From assembly GCA_002412545.1 (NCBI GenBank), contig DHVG01000001.1, positions 1,737 through 33,537 on the forward strand: a stretch of DNA of 31,801 nucleotides, read 5' to 3'. Shown here in pieces: positions 1 through 6,813 of the stretch. Position 1 is the stretch's first letter. Every line of letters begins with the position of its first letter. Source of the DNA: Elusimicrobia bacterium UBA5214. Its GTDB lineage: Bacteria; Elusimicrobiota; UBA5214. The translations under genes and the position numbers were made by a program. The notes beneath the pieces were generated by a model. The model searched no databases. It saw nothing but the letters and a program-made list of their open reading frames with translations, and had not been told where the DNA came from.

Positions 1-1371
1 ACGATTATTGTCCGCTTTTGGACCTTCTTTTTCCTCTCGGAGTTCGTAGTTAACTTGAATTTTTGATTCTTTGCTTAAGAACCAATTCAGCCCGACAGTA
101 AGGATATCTTTCCGGTAGATATCACGAGTTGAATCATAAGGACCGCGGTATCCTTTCCCTCCTGCTTGTGTCCAGTTAATTGGCGGTTTACCAGTTTTCG
201 GGTCAAGTGTGTAAGTGAAATAGTTCTTATCTTTATACGGTCCTTCGGACAGATTCGTATCCGGGTCATAGGAATCATACTTCGCTACTACTTCCAAATC
301 TAAAGGAAAAAGGTCTTTCAATTTGTAACTTACTTGTACATACCAACCCAGACGGTCAATTGTTCGTTCTTTGCTACTGTCCCATTTCTCACTCGTGTCC
401 GTGCCAGAGATACCGGTTCCGCGGTCTTTACCCGTAATGTATTCACCTTTTATGGAAAGTGGGCCGCGCAGATAAGTTAACTCAAGACCGGTTCTTGTTT
501 CTCGGGTTAACCAGTCATCAACAATCAGTGAATCAGTAACCGTAACTGTGGTTCCCTTAACCGTGGTTCCGCTAATCTCGCTCAATACAAATCTTGTCTT
601 TTTCCGTTCGTAGTCCCATTCGCCTTTGTAGTAAGCAACTCCTATAGAAAGTCCCTTTAATACTTCTACCGGTGGAGAAAAAACAACTCGACCAACTAAG
701 TCCTTGTCCTCGCTGAAATCAGAAGTATTGATTCCTTGACCGTTGAAAACACCGACCGCATATTCGGCAATCTTCGTTCCTTGTGGAGCATACTCACCAC
801 TTAATTGCAGTCCAATATCTCTTCCGGATGCGGAAGGTAAATCTCTCCCGGCGACAAGGCGTTCACTGATTTGTGCCCGTTCAATCGTGTCTAATTTCGG
901 ACTTGATTCCAAATTCTCCAATCCAAAAGGCACTTTGAACTGTCCGACTCGCAGGTTGAGAAAAGAGAGCGGATATTCAAGATAAGCATCCAGAAGGCGA
1001 ACTGGATAAGCGTCCGTCTGAACTCTCCAGCCGACATTCTTTATTTTCCCACGGAAGTCAAGACGTACCCGCCGGATTCTATTCGTATCCGCGCTACCGG
1101 AAGCGTCATCTATTACATACTGTGCTTGGATATAACCGCTCAGGTCAATTTTACTTTTTCCTTCCACATTGAACTTCTTTTTCGCGGTTATTTCTTCTTG
1201 TGTCTTTATTGCCGATTCAGCTCTTATTTCCGCTGCTTCTTCTTTAGTAATTGTTCCTTTTTCTACCAGGCGGTCTAAGAGCAATTCATCTACTTCTACT
1301 GCTGATGCAATTTGCTGACCGATTAAAATACTAACCAGCAAAATCAAAATATATCTTAGTTTTTTCATCAT
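1..1371 (-). CDS. OprP/OprO-like porin, 3' end beyond the window
   Basis: Open frame of 457 codons running off the left edge with no stop. It starts with a signal peptide (MMKKLRYILILLVS, cleavage probably after IASA near residue 24), then a short amphipathic stretch (LLDRLVEKGTITKEEAAEI) and a coiled region typical of porins of uncultured anaerobes. From about residue 70 alternating beta-strand sequence begins (SGYIQAQYVIDD, RVRLDFRGKI, LRVGQFKVPFG), matching the phosphate-selective porin O/P family. The last visible residues (LTVGLNWFLSKESKIQVNY) look like the penultimate strands, so little is missing. Two adjacent ATGs exist at 1371 and 1368; an AGGAG lies 4 nt before the first and 7 nt before the second, so 1368 is equally likely. 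Role: outer-membrane passage of small, probably anionic, solutes. Substrate unknown. Confidence 0.85.
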   Translation of the reverse strand, partial: MMKKLRYILILLVSILIGQQIASAVEVDELLLDRLVEKGTITKEEAAEIRAESAIKTQEEITAKKKFNVEGKSKIDLSGYIQAQYVIDDASGSADTNRIRRVRLDFRGKIKNVGWRVQTDAYPVRLLDAYLEYPLSFLNLRVGQFKVPFGLENLESSPKLDTIERAQISERLVAGRDLPSASGRDIGLQLSGEYAPQGTKIAEYAVGVFNGQGINTSDFSEDKDLVGRVVFSPPVEVLKGLSIGVAYYKGEWDYERKKTRFVLSEISGTTVKGTTVTVTDSLIVDDWLTRETRTGLELTYLRGPLSIKGEYITGKDRGTGISGTDTSEKWDSSKERTIDRLGWYVQVSYKLKDLFPLDLEVVAKYDSYDPDTNLSEGPYKDKNYFTYTLDPKTGKPPINWTQAGGKGYRGPYDSTRDIYRKDILTVGLNWFLSKESKIQVNYELREEKEGPKADNNR

Positions 1372-1400
1372 TTCTCTCCTTTTCTTAATTCTCGTTTGGT

Positions 1401-1475
1401 AATCCGCAGAGTTCGCAGAAAAAACTTCCGCGGAATCCGCGGAGATTTATCTTTTTGTGTTCTCTGCGAGTTTAC
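1401..1475. repeat. Short interspersed tandem repeats (CTGCG / CCGCGGA type)
   Basis: Upstream of the porin the spacer holds repeated 9-10-nt units (CCGCAGAGTTCGCAGA, CCGCGGAATCCGCGGA, TCTCTGCGAG). The GCGGA units are partly self-complementary. This is one of many such tracts in the window. Confidence 0.6.
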
Positions 1476-1533
1476 TATTTTTTACATTAACAGTTTCTTA
1501 ATTCTTATTTTCCAGTTATCTGGTAATTTTTTT

Positions 1534-1600
1534 AGCCATAAACTATCAACTATGGACTATAAACTTTCCCCTTTTCCGCCTCCCGTTTGTCGGGTCGGCT
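1534..1600. repeat. Repeat tract CTATCAACTATGGACTAT plus GC hairpin at the yezD stop
   Basis: Units of about 9 nt (CTATCAACTATGGACTATAA) followed by CCCGTTTGTCGGG, a 4-bp hairpin. The TAG stop of the yezD-like gene lies at the edge of the GC-rich part. The same A/T units recur downstream of the sulfur-carrier gene at 3261-3322. Confidence 0.55.
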
Positions 1601-1784
1601 ATTTACACTTCATACAGTTCTTTTCAAAACGCATTTTTTCTGTTTTCTCAATCTGAACTATTTCTGAATTGTGAATCACAATTTGAATACAACCGTACCT
1701 TACTGACTGAATAGCTTGCACAATCTTTGCAACCATCTGTTCATCAATTTTGGTAAAATTTGTTTTATCTTGTTTTATTTCCAT
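1599..1784 (-). CDS. yezD: YezD-type small protein (DUF2292)
   Basis: A 61-residue protein. The core IVQAIQSVRYGCIQIVIHNS followed by EIVQIEKTEKMRFE matches the DUF2292/YezD family in length and pattern (helix, R[YF]G, hydrophobic strand, HN, VVQIE[RK]TEK). Members commonly sit beside sulfate-assimilation genes, and this one lies 39 nt downstream of an APS reductase on the same strand. The biochemical role is not established; an accessory role in sulfur assimilation is inference. The C-terminal NCMKCK, a CxxC pair, could bind a metal or be redox active. A purine-rich GGGGGGAAATTGAAAG precedes the ATG. Confidence 0.8.
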   Translation of the reverse strand: MEIKQDKTNFTKIDEQMVAKIVQAIQSVRYGCIQIVIHNSEIVQIEKTEKMRFEKNCMKCK

Positions 1785-1823
1785 CTTTCAATTTCCCCCC
1801 AGTTTGACTTTATCAATCATTTA

Positions 1824-2531
1824 TCATTTTAGTGGTCGGGTATGGATTCCGCATTCGCCTCCTTGTTTAAGTGTTCCTACCCATCTTCCTGCCCGCTCAT
1901 CTTCTTCATTAGTAATTTTTGTGCAAGGGAGACAACCTAATGAACGATAACCCAATTTGTATAAAGGGTTAACTTTTACTTCATACAAGGCAAGATACTG
2001 CCAGACTTCTCTTTCTTTCCAGAGTAAGATTGGATTCAGTTTAATCAGTCCTTTATCTCGCTCTTCTACTTCTTTAAACTCAGTCCGTGTTTCCCCTTCA
2101 GTGCATCTTAAACCGGTTACCCAACAGGTTGCTTCCATTTCCAGAAGTGCCTGTTTTGTCGGTATAACTTTGAGAATTTCGCAACATTTATTCGGGTTGG
2201 TTTCATACAATTTTTCGGGAATTGCTTCATCATTTTTATATATTTTTAACTCCGGATATTTATTCACTATATAATTCATAAATTCAACCGTTTCTTTTGG
2301 TTTGAACCTTGTCGTGACAATGAATCCGCGAATTTTTGGACTTACCCTTTTCGCTAAGTTCCAGACCGTAACTGAATCTTTACCCAAACTATTGGCAACC
2401 ACAAGTCCGTCGCCATAAGTTTCATATGCTTCAGAAATCAGGGTTAGTGAGCGGTCAACCTTTTCTTTAAAATTTAATCCTTCCACTAATACTTGCACAT
2501 CAGTGTTTTTTGCTTCTTCTAATAGTCCCAT
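1824..2531 (-). CDS. cysH: Adenylyl-sulfate (APS/PAPS) reductase, assimilatory
   Basis: 235 residues, usual length for bacterial CysH. The PP-loop is VVANSLGKDS (residues 44-53). Cysteine pairs CC (116-117) and CLPC (200-203) are the signature of the [4Fe-4S] APS-reductase branch, and the catalytic cysteine is in ECGIH (Cys227). It reduces adenylyl sulfate to sulfite, with thioredoxin as usual donor; the cluster cysteines favour APS over PAPS as substrate. AGGAGG lies 10 nt before the ATG. The gene follows an Rrf2 regulator and precedes a yezD-like gene. An operator-like sequence upstream (2562-2587) resembles the one at the regulator's own promoter. No sulfite reductase or ATP sulfurylase is in the window. 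Confidence 0.9.
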   Translation of the reverse strand: MGLLEEAKNTDVQVLVEGLNFKEKVDRSLTLISEAYETYGDGLVVANSLGKDSVTVWNLAKRVSPKIRGFIVTTRFKPKETVEFMNYIVNKYPELKIYKNDEAIPEKLYETNPNKCCEILKVIPTKQALLEMEATCWVTGLRCTEGETRTEFKEVEERDKGLIKLNPILLWKEREVWQYLALYEVKVNPLYKLGYRSLGCLPCTKITNEEDERAGRWVGTLKQGGECGIHTRPLK

Positions 2532-2561
2532 TTTTACTTTCCTCCTGTCGCTTAGAGTTAT

Positions 2562-2599
2562 ATCACTATTATTACCATTTTAGTGATGTTAGTTGACAA
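2562..2599 (-). promoter_or_regulatory. Probable Rrf2-controlled cysH promoter/operator
   Basis: On the plus strand ATTACCATTTTAGTGAT (2571-2587) matches 14 of 17 positions of the perfect palindrome at the Rrf2 gene's promoter (3076-3092). A second ATCACTA half-site at 2562 is inverted relative to TAGTGAT (2581-2587). A -35-like TTGTCA lies at 2599-2594 on the minus strand; the -10 is weak (TAATAA with a 19-nt spacer), as expected of a regulated promoter. Confidence 0.55.
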
Positions 2600-2622
2600 A
2601 AAAATTTATAATGTAATCTGCC

Positions 2623-3051
2623 CTAACTTAACGGAGAAACTTTTTTTCTCGTCATTTCTACCATATCCTGTAAAGTTATTGAATCTAATAAATCCAACAT
2701 TACTTTTTTTAACCTTCCCCAGATTTCAATAGTCACACAATCCGGTGAACGATTACATAATCTTGGATTATCAACACATTCCACCGGTGCAATTGGACCT
2801 TCTAAAACTTGTACTACTTCACTTAAGCGTATCTCATTTGGCGGTTTTGCTAAGCTAAACCCACCTTTCTGACCACGTGCGCTTCTTGCTAAACCACCGG
2901 AGACAAGTTTCGTCATTATATTCTCAAGATACCGTTCGGAAATTTCTTGTCTTTTTGCTATATTTTTCAATAATATAGGTTCTTCTCCATAATGAATTGC
3001 TAAATCCAACATTGCTCTGGTTCCATACCGTCCTTTGGTGGAAAGTCTCAT
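2623..3051 (-). CDS. Rrf2-family transcriptional regulator (IscR/CymR-like)
   Basis: 142 residues. The N-terminal winged helix (MRLSTKGRYGTRAMLDLA, then ISERYLENIMTKLVSGGLA and SARGQKGGFSLAK) is diagnostic of Rrf2. Three cysteines C92, C99 and C105 in ECVDNPRLCNRSPDC sit almost exactly where IscR binds its Fe-S cluster (92, 98, 104), so cluster sensing is likely. CymR-type members of the family control cysteine metabolism. Because this gene lies between a sulfur-carrier gene and cysH, and its promoter palindrome recurs before cysH, I infer a local sulfur/Fe-S regulator that represses itself and the cysH operon. Start ATG at 3051 is the natural family start. Confidence 0.9.
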   Translation of the reverse strand: MRLSTKGRYGTRAMLDLAIHYGEEPILLKNIAKRQEISERYLENIMTKLVSGGLARSARGQKGGFSLAKPPNEIRLSEVVQVLEGPIAPVECVDNPRLCNRSPDCVTIEIWGRLKKVMLDLLDSITLQDMVEMTRKKVSPLS

Positions 3052-3074
3052 TATCTTACCCCCGTTTTTACTTT

Positions 3075-3120
3075 TATCACCATTATGGTGATATTATACT
3101 CAAATAAAAAAACTTGTCAA
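3075..3120 (-). promoter_or_regulatory. Rrf2 gene promoter with palindromic operator
   Basis: Read on the minus strand: TTGACA (3120-3115), 16-nt spacer, TATAAT (3098-3093), consensus at both boxes. The perfect 19-bp palindrome TATCACCATTATGGTGATA (3075-3093) begins at the last base of the -10 box and covers the start-site region, the position for autorepression. Confidence 0.85.
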
Positions 3121-3322
3121 GGGGTTGATTAAAAAAAATTTTTGTCCACCAGGTAGCTTTAGAAAAATGTGAAAACACTGAACACATTATTATAACACTT
3201 TTAATCAGAAAAAGTTGCGTTTTCTGAGTAGTAAAACTGGCAGAAAATTCTTAAAATTGTTGTTTATAGTTTATGGTCTATGGTTTGTGGCTATCAACTA
3301 TCGGCTATCAACTGTTGACTAA
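3121..3322. repeat. Spacer with tandem repeats after the sulfur-carrier gene
   Basis: From 3261 the spacer is made of 8-10-nt units (GTTTATAGTTTATGGTCTAT, GGCTATCAACTATCGGC). The units begin directly after the TAA stop of the sulfur-carrier gene. Nothing recognisable lies between 3121 and 3260, which is AT-rich. Confidence 0.5.
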
Positions 3323-3598
3323 TTAGCCGCCGGCAATTGCCGGAATAATGGAAACCTCATCTCCATCTTTGAGTTTAGTATCTTCGTTTTCTAAGAAACG
3401 GATATCCTTCTCGTTTACATAGATGTTAATGAAACGACGAATCTTACCGCTCTCATCACAGAGGCGTTCCTTAGTTCCCGGGAATTGTTTTTCCAGGTCT
3501 TCAATTAAATCTTGGACAGTATTACCTTCTATTTCTACTTTCGTCCGGTTACCAGTCATCCCACGCAGAGGCGCTGGGATTTTCACTTCTACAGACAT
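3323..3598 (-). CDS. CysO/MoaD/ThiS-type sulfur carrier protein
   Basis: 91 residues with the ubiquitin fold pattern MSVEVKIPAPLRGMTGNRTK, LIEDLEKQFPGTKERL, RRFINIYVN, LKDGDEVSIIPAIAGG. The C-terminal GG is where such proteins are adenylated and thiocarboxylated. The length and the conserved RRFINIYVNEKDIRFL segment fit CysO-like carriers better than MoaD (about 80 aa) or ThiS (about 66 aa). The start at 3598 is preceded by GGAGAAAGA; an upstream in-frame ATG at 3613 has no comparable site. The neighbours (tRNA with Cys anticodon, Rrf2 regulator, cysH) suggest sulfur delivery for cysteine synthesis. The activating E1-like enzyme and Mec-type protease are not in the window. Confidence 0.85.
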   Translation of the reverse strand: MSVEVKIPAPLRGMTGNRTKVEIEGNTVQDLIEDLEKQFPGTKERLCDESGKIRRFINIYVNEKDIRFLENEDTKLKDGDEVSIIPAIAGG

Positions 3599-3672
3599 TC
3601 TTTCTCCTTCCAAACCATAAAATCATATTTGCGGTAAGAAAAAACCAACTATGACTTATTTGGTGCGGGGTC

Positions 3673-3764
3673 AAGAAGGGATTGGGAATCGAACCCAACA
3701 TCCCGATTTTGGCGGGATACCCAGGTTTTGCAGACCTGGTCCAACACCAGTTGGCTACCCCTCT
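3673..3764 (-). tRNA. tRNA-Cys-like (anticodon GCA) with selenocysteine-tRNA-like architecture
   Basis: Minus strand. The anticodon stem CAGGT/ACCTG (3738-3734, 3726-3722) encloses loop CTGCAAA, anticodon GCA at 3731-3729. T-arm TTGGG-TTCGATT-CCCAA. The D-arm folds as CCAAC-TGGT-GTTGG: 5 bp with a 4-nt loop. A long variable arm ATCCCG/CGGGAT (3718-3713, 3705-3700) has a 7-nt loop. Acceptor AGAGGGG pairs with CCCTTCT; one extra T lies between T-stem and acceptor, so the branch is either 7/5 with an unpaired T or 8/4 with a bulge. The discriminator is T, as for Cys. CCA is not encoded. Ordinary tRNA-Cys has a short variable loop; long variable arm, 4-nt D-loop and lengthened acceptor are features of tRNA-Sec. 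Minor cysteine tRNAs of this style have been reported in metagenome surveys of unusual tRNAs. Confidence 0.8.
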
Positions 3765-3809
3765 CTCTTACTCCTAAGTAATTTCCCAAAAATAATACCT
3801 TGTTTTTTT

Positions 3810-3967
3810 CTTACTTTGCGAACCATTTTTTTCACTCAATAATCCCGCACCTTTATTTCGGGATACTTTGAGTATTCACGAGAATTATTGCACAAAATAG
3901 ACCCTTTCTTGGACAAAGGTGCGGGATTTGATATCGTTCAAAAAATGTTCGCAAAGTCTTTCAAGTA
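3810..3967. repeat. Inverted-repeat element ending in CTTTGCGAAC and CCCGCACC motifs
   Basis: Perfect 14-bp inverted repeat AATCCCGCACCTTT (3841-3854) and AAAGGTGCGGGATT (3915-3928), flanked outside by a second imperfect inverted repeat containing TTTGCGAAC. A lone GGTGCGGGG at 3662-3670 lies at the 3' end of the tRNA. The CCCGCACC core recurs around tRNA-Gly and in the element at 19801-19948, so this is a repeat family. Confidence 0.6.
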
Positions 3968-4140
3968 AGCAATTCGTTGAGGGGTTCTTCTCTAAACGAC
4001 ATCAGAGTTTTTTCGGTAGACCATGACCTATCGGGACGATTCTTGACTCTGGTCAAAAAATCATAGAGTGAAGAGATGGTTCAATTCTTCACCATTCTGA
4101 GGAACCGAAGAAAGGTTCCCGAAAAAAAGAATTGCTCACT
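3964..4140. other. 177-bp element with terminal inverted repeats and nested hairpins (possible ncRNA or MITE)
   Basis: AGTAAGCAATTC (3964-3975) pairs with GAATTGCTCACT (4129-4140), 11 of 12 positions. Inside are CGGTAG/CTATCG (around 4014-4034), GTGAAGA/TCTTCAC (4068-4074, 4086-4092) and GGAACC/GGTTCC (4101-4106, 4114-4119). It has no coding frame and matches none of tmRNA, RNase P, 4.5S, 6S or T-box that I can recognise. It lies between the yedF-like gene and the unusual tRNA. The G-U pairs do not agree on one transcribed strand. Confidence 0.4.
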
Positions 4141-4156
4141 ATTTTTGTGAAGTTAC

Positions 4157-4501
4157 TTAGAGAGTAATTACTTTTTCTGCGGATAAAAAAATTTCTGCAA
4201 TTTCGTACATATTTGATACTATCCCGACTTTTACCTGGTCTTTTATTTTGAAATAATCAAGACAAGTCCCGCAGATTAATAGTTTCACACCACTTTCTTC
4301 CAATTTTTTCAAGTGCTCAATAACTTCTAAATTATCTACCGGTAGTTTCACTCCATTATTCATAAAAATTATCGTTTCCGGTTTATTATCGGTCTCAGTT
4401 AAAGTGTAGAAGAAAGTTTTAGTTAAAACTTCACCAAGTTTTTCGTCACCTTGTCCGATTTTATCCGAATGGACGAAGATAACCGTTCCTTTTTTGACCA
4501 T
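4157..4501 (-). CDS. yedF: YedF-type DsrE-family protein (selenium metabolism), C-terminal half only
   Basis: 114 residues matching the DsrE-like C-terminal domain of the selenium-associated YedF family: GTVIFVHSDKIGQGDEKLG, FFYTLTE, PETIIFMNNGVKL, LEESGVKLLICGTCLDYF, VGIVSNMYEI, KVITL. The GTCLDYF cysteines are the candidate chalcogen-binding site. Full-length YedF carries an N-terminal TusA-like domain; here that domain is a separate gene at 8883-9095. It starts 3 nt after the Mop gene and ends the operon. YedF function is unproven; the family tracks with selenium use, and TusA/DsrE proteins elsewhere pass sulfane sulfur, so selenium relay is a reasonable inference. Confidence 0.85.
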   Translation of the reverse strand: MVKKGTVIFVHSDKIGQGDEKLGEVLTKTFFYTLTETDNKPETIIFMNNGVKLPVDNLEVIEHLKKLEESGVKLLICGTCLDYFKIKDQVKVGIVSNMYEIAEIFLSAEKVITL

Positions 4502-4504
4502 TTT

Positions 4505-4714
4505 TCATCTTTTAAGTAAAAGTACATTAACTGCTTTCACAATTACTTCTACTTTATCGCCGACTTTTATTCCTAAATCTTTTAGAGATTCTTCGGTCAT
4601 CACTGAGGCCATTTTTGATTTTGCCGGAACCTCTACTTTCACCAAAACCATAATTCCATTTTTCTTAATCTCAGTGACTTTACCGATTAACTGATTCCTT
4701 GCACCGATTCTCAT
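4505..4714 (-). CDS. Mop-type molybdate/tungstate-binding (TOBE) protein
   Basis: 69 residues with the molbindin pattern: RIGARNQLIGKVTEIKKNG, VEVPAKSKMASVMTEESLKDLGIKVGDKV and VIVKAVNVLLLKR. Mops bind molybdate or tungstate in an oligomeric ring and act as storage or delivery proteins. The start at 4714 has a strong GAGGAGGTGG 7 nt upstream; a longer frame to 4759 has none. It overlaps the 3' end of the activase gene by 35 nt. Together with MogA and the MOSC protein it implies molybdenum or tungsten enzymes elsewhere in the genome. Confidence 0.85.
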   Translation of the reverse strand: MRIGARNQLIGKVTEIKKNGIMVLVKVEVPAKSKMASVMTEESLKDLGIKVGDKVEVIVKAVNVLLLKR

Positions 4715-5519
4715 AGTTTTCCACCTCCTCATTGTGAAAATTCTGTAAGTTTTGCCCAATGCCAGTCAGCGGGACTTCCTGTTCCGCATAGAGTGCAGCA
4801 CCAAGTGCACCGGTCAGTTCAGGAACCGAAGGTATTTTAAGGGTTTTACCTATACTTTGTTCAAGCATTTGTTTAAGACACCGGTTCTTTGCACAACCTC
4901 CGGCGAAAACAATATCATCTTCTATCGGTATCCTCCTGAGCAGCCCGACAACTTTGTTGGCTATAGCACGATGTATTGCTATAGTGATATTTTTTCTACT
5001 CATGCCCTTAGATATGAGAGAGACGACTTCTGATTCAGCAAAAACGGTGCACATACTACTTATTTGTATTTCTTTAGAATTATTTACTGCCTCTGAACCA
5101 AATTTTTCTATCCTGTAATCAAGAGCTTTAGCCATAATTTCAAGAAACTTGCCGGTACCTGCTGCGCAGCGGTCATTCATTTCAAATTTTTTTACTATTC
5201 CTTTCTCATTCAAACTGATGACTTTTGTATCCTGACCACCAATGTCAATTATTGTTCTGCACTTGGGAAATATTGTTTTTGCACCGATAGCGAATGCTTT
5301 TATTTCGGTTATCGTTTTGATATCCTGATGAATCTCCAAGAGGTGCCGACCGTATCCGGTGGCGATAATCGTATCGGCACGAATATCTTTCAAAAGTTCA
5401 AAACAGTTCTCCAGCGGGTTGAATGATGCCTCCGTTTTTTTAAAGAAGACAGTTTTCCCCTTTTCAATAAGGACAAGTTTTATGAATCTTGAACCAATGT
5501 CTATTCCGGCTACTCTCAT
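4680..5519 (-). CDS. ATP-dependent activase of the HgdC/BadG/BcrD family (DCCP reductase-type)
   Basis: 279 residues, ASKHA fold: phosphate-1 loop VAGIDIGSRFIKLVL (residues 3-17), phosphate-2 DIGGQDTKVI (92-101), adenosine motif FAGGCAKN (205-212). Cys118 in DRCAAGTG and Cys157 in SSMCTVFAESE are the ligands of the [4Fe-4S] cluster shared by the homodimer. The protein uses ATP hydrolysis to push an electron at very low potential into its partner, here the DCCP-like protein whose stop overlaps this ATG (ATGA at 5519-5516). The tail after ALYAEQ (from about 247) extends beyond the usual family end and overlaps the Mop gene. Confidence 0.9.
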   Translation of the reverse strand: MRVAGIDIGSRFIKLVLIEKGKTVFFKKTEASFNPLENCFELLKDIRADTIIATGYGRHLLEIHQDIKTITEIKAFAIGAKTIFPKCRTIIDIGGQDTKVISLNEKGIVKKFEMNDRCAAGTGKFLEIMAKALDYRIEKFGSEAVNNSKEIQISSMCTVFAESEVVSLISKGMSRKNITIAIHRAIANKVVGLLRRIPIEDDIVFAGGCAKNRCLKQMLEQSIGKTLKIPSVPELTGALGAALYAEQEVPLTGIGQNLQNFHNEEVENYENRCKESVNR

Positions 5520-6787
5520 CTTATCGTCTCAAGAAATGCTTCTACTCTGGTCTTAATCTGTCCCATATCTTCCATACTGTAATCGGTCTCAAGACGCATA
5601 AAAGGAATACTCTTTAATGTTTTCTCCACCTTATATGCTTCCATCATATAAGGAGTGCAGAACTGAAGTGAGTAGTGAATAATGCCATCGGCACCGAGTC
5701 GTTCAACTAACGATTTGATATTGTCCGGTCGTTCATTATTTGGCGTGAAACAAGCACAATCAATAGTGAGATAACGGGAAGATATCTTTCCCAACGCTTC
5801 GTCAACAGTCGTGAAATTCTCATCAAGAAGTTCGCGATGGTTTCGTTCACCTACACAGGATTCTTCGCCTACAACAACCGCACCGCTTCCTTCAGTTACT
5901 GCATGCAATTTCCAGTTCGGTATGGCAATCGGCGAACCGGAGATGATTATTCTCGGGGTGCCTTTTTTGGTTACTCCAACGCCTTGTTTTACCCTCTCCT
6001 CAAGTTCAGCACAGAGTCTATCGGTCATCTCGGTAAATCTCAGCGGGTCATCATAGAAGGCAACCTGATTAACCAAGAGCGCATCAAGTCCGGAGATAGG
6101 TGCCGGGTCAGCTGACCTTAATTTGCTTAATCTTTGCAGGGCTTCCCTCTTTTTATTCACAGTAGAGGATGCCTTCTTGAGGTCATTGAGGGTAATCTTT
6201 TTTCCGGAAATTTCTTCCATCTTTTCTTTGAACTTTCTGACCTCATTGAGCCAGAGTTTTCTATCTTCTTCAGTTTTCATATTCGGTATTTCCATAACAT
6301 AAACCTTCTTGGTTATTTCGTTAAATATCTCATATGCCTTTTTCTTACCGTCACAGGTTGTTTCTCCCACAATGAGGTCAGTTGATTCTACGTAAGGACA
6401 AAGTCCGGCGAGTTTAAAACCCATAAACGCTTTGATTAGCGCACAGGTATTTCTCGGTATAAACTTTTCAGCTTCGCTCGTCCCGACTTCCGCACCAGCA
6501 CAAAGTCCGATACATACTCCATCGGCGGCAAGGATTATCTCTTCAGGCACATAGAGACAGAATGTGCCAATAATCTTTTTACCTTCTTTCTTTGCCTTAA
6601 GGATTTCTATAATTCGCTGTCCATGAACTTCTGAGATGACAAAATCAAAATATCCCATACCCGCTGGTCTTTCCTTTTGAGAAAGATAAATGTTTTTGTA
6701 AGCATCGGAAAGTACGCCTAAAAGTCCAGCGTGTTTTTCCAGATTTAGACCAAGTCCTTTCCACATTTCGGTGTAATCTTTTCCCAT
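5516..6787 (-). CDS. Double-cubane-cluster-type anaerobic reductase (HgdB/BcrC-like family)
   Basis: 423 residues of the 2-hydroxyacyl-CoA dehydratase D-component family, but as one subunit rather than an alpha/beta pair. Cysteines lie in GTFCLYVPEE (77), CAL (115), AGLCPY (130), GETTCDGKKK (145), GEESCVGER (311), DCAC (344, 346) and QFCTPY (377). The GTFCLYVPEE, GETTCDGKKK and GEESC motifs with a single-subunit layout and adjacent activase resemble DCCP, whose [8Fe-9S] double-cubane cluster reduces small substrates such as acetylene in vitro; physiological substrates are unknown. A paired dehydratase is less likely because no second subunit is present. GGAGGAGG lies just before the ATG. The setting among YedE, TusA and YedF genes suggests a link to selenium chemistry (inference). 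Confidence 0.85.
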   Translation of the reverse strand: MGKDYTEMWKGLGLNLEKHAGLLGVLSDAYKNIYLSQKERPAGMGYFDFVISEVHGQRIIEILKAKKEGKKIIGTFCLYVPEEIILAADGVCIGLCAGAEVGTSEAEKFIPRNTCALIKAFMGFKLAGLCPYVESTDLIVGETTCDGKKKAYEIFNEITKKVYVMEIPNMKTEEDRKLWLNEVRKFKEKMEEISGKKITLNDLKKASSTVNKKREALQRLSKLRSADPAPISGLDALLVNQVAFYDDPLRFTEMTDRLCAELEERVKQGVGVTKKGTPRIIISGSPIAIPNWKLHAVTEGSGAVVVGEESCVGERNHRELLDENFTTVDEALGKISSRYLTIDCACFTPNNERPDNIKSLVERLGADGIIHYSLQFCTPYMMEAYKVEKTLKSIPFMRLETDYSMEDMGQIKTRVEAFLETIR

Positions 6788-6813
6788 AGGACCTCCTCCA
6801 GTTTAATTTTTTA

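Noticed and set aside
3964..4140. 6S RNA, tmRNA, RNase P or T-box
   Set aside because: Length and closing stem are suggestive of 6S RNA, but none of the conserved motifs of these RNAs is visible.
5516..6787. Complete 2-hydroxyacyl-CoA dehydratase system
   Set aside because: Only one large subunit is present with the activase; the single-subunit layout and motifs fit a double-cubane-type reductase better.
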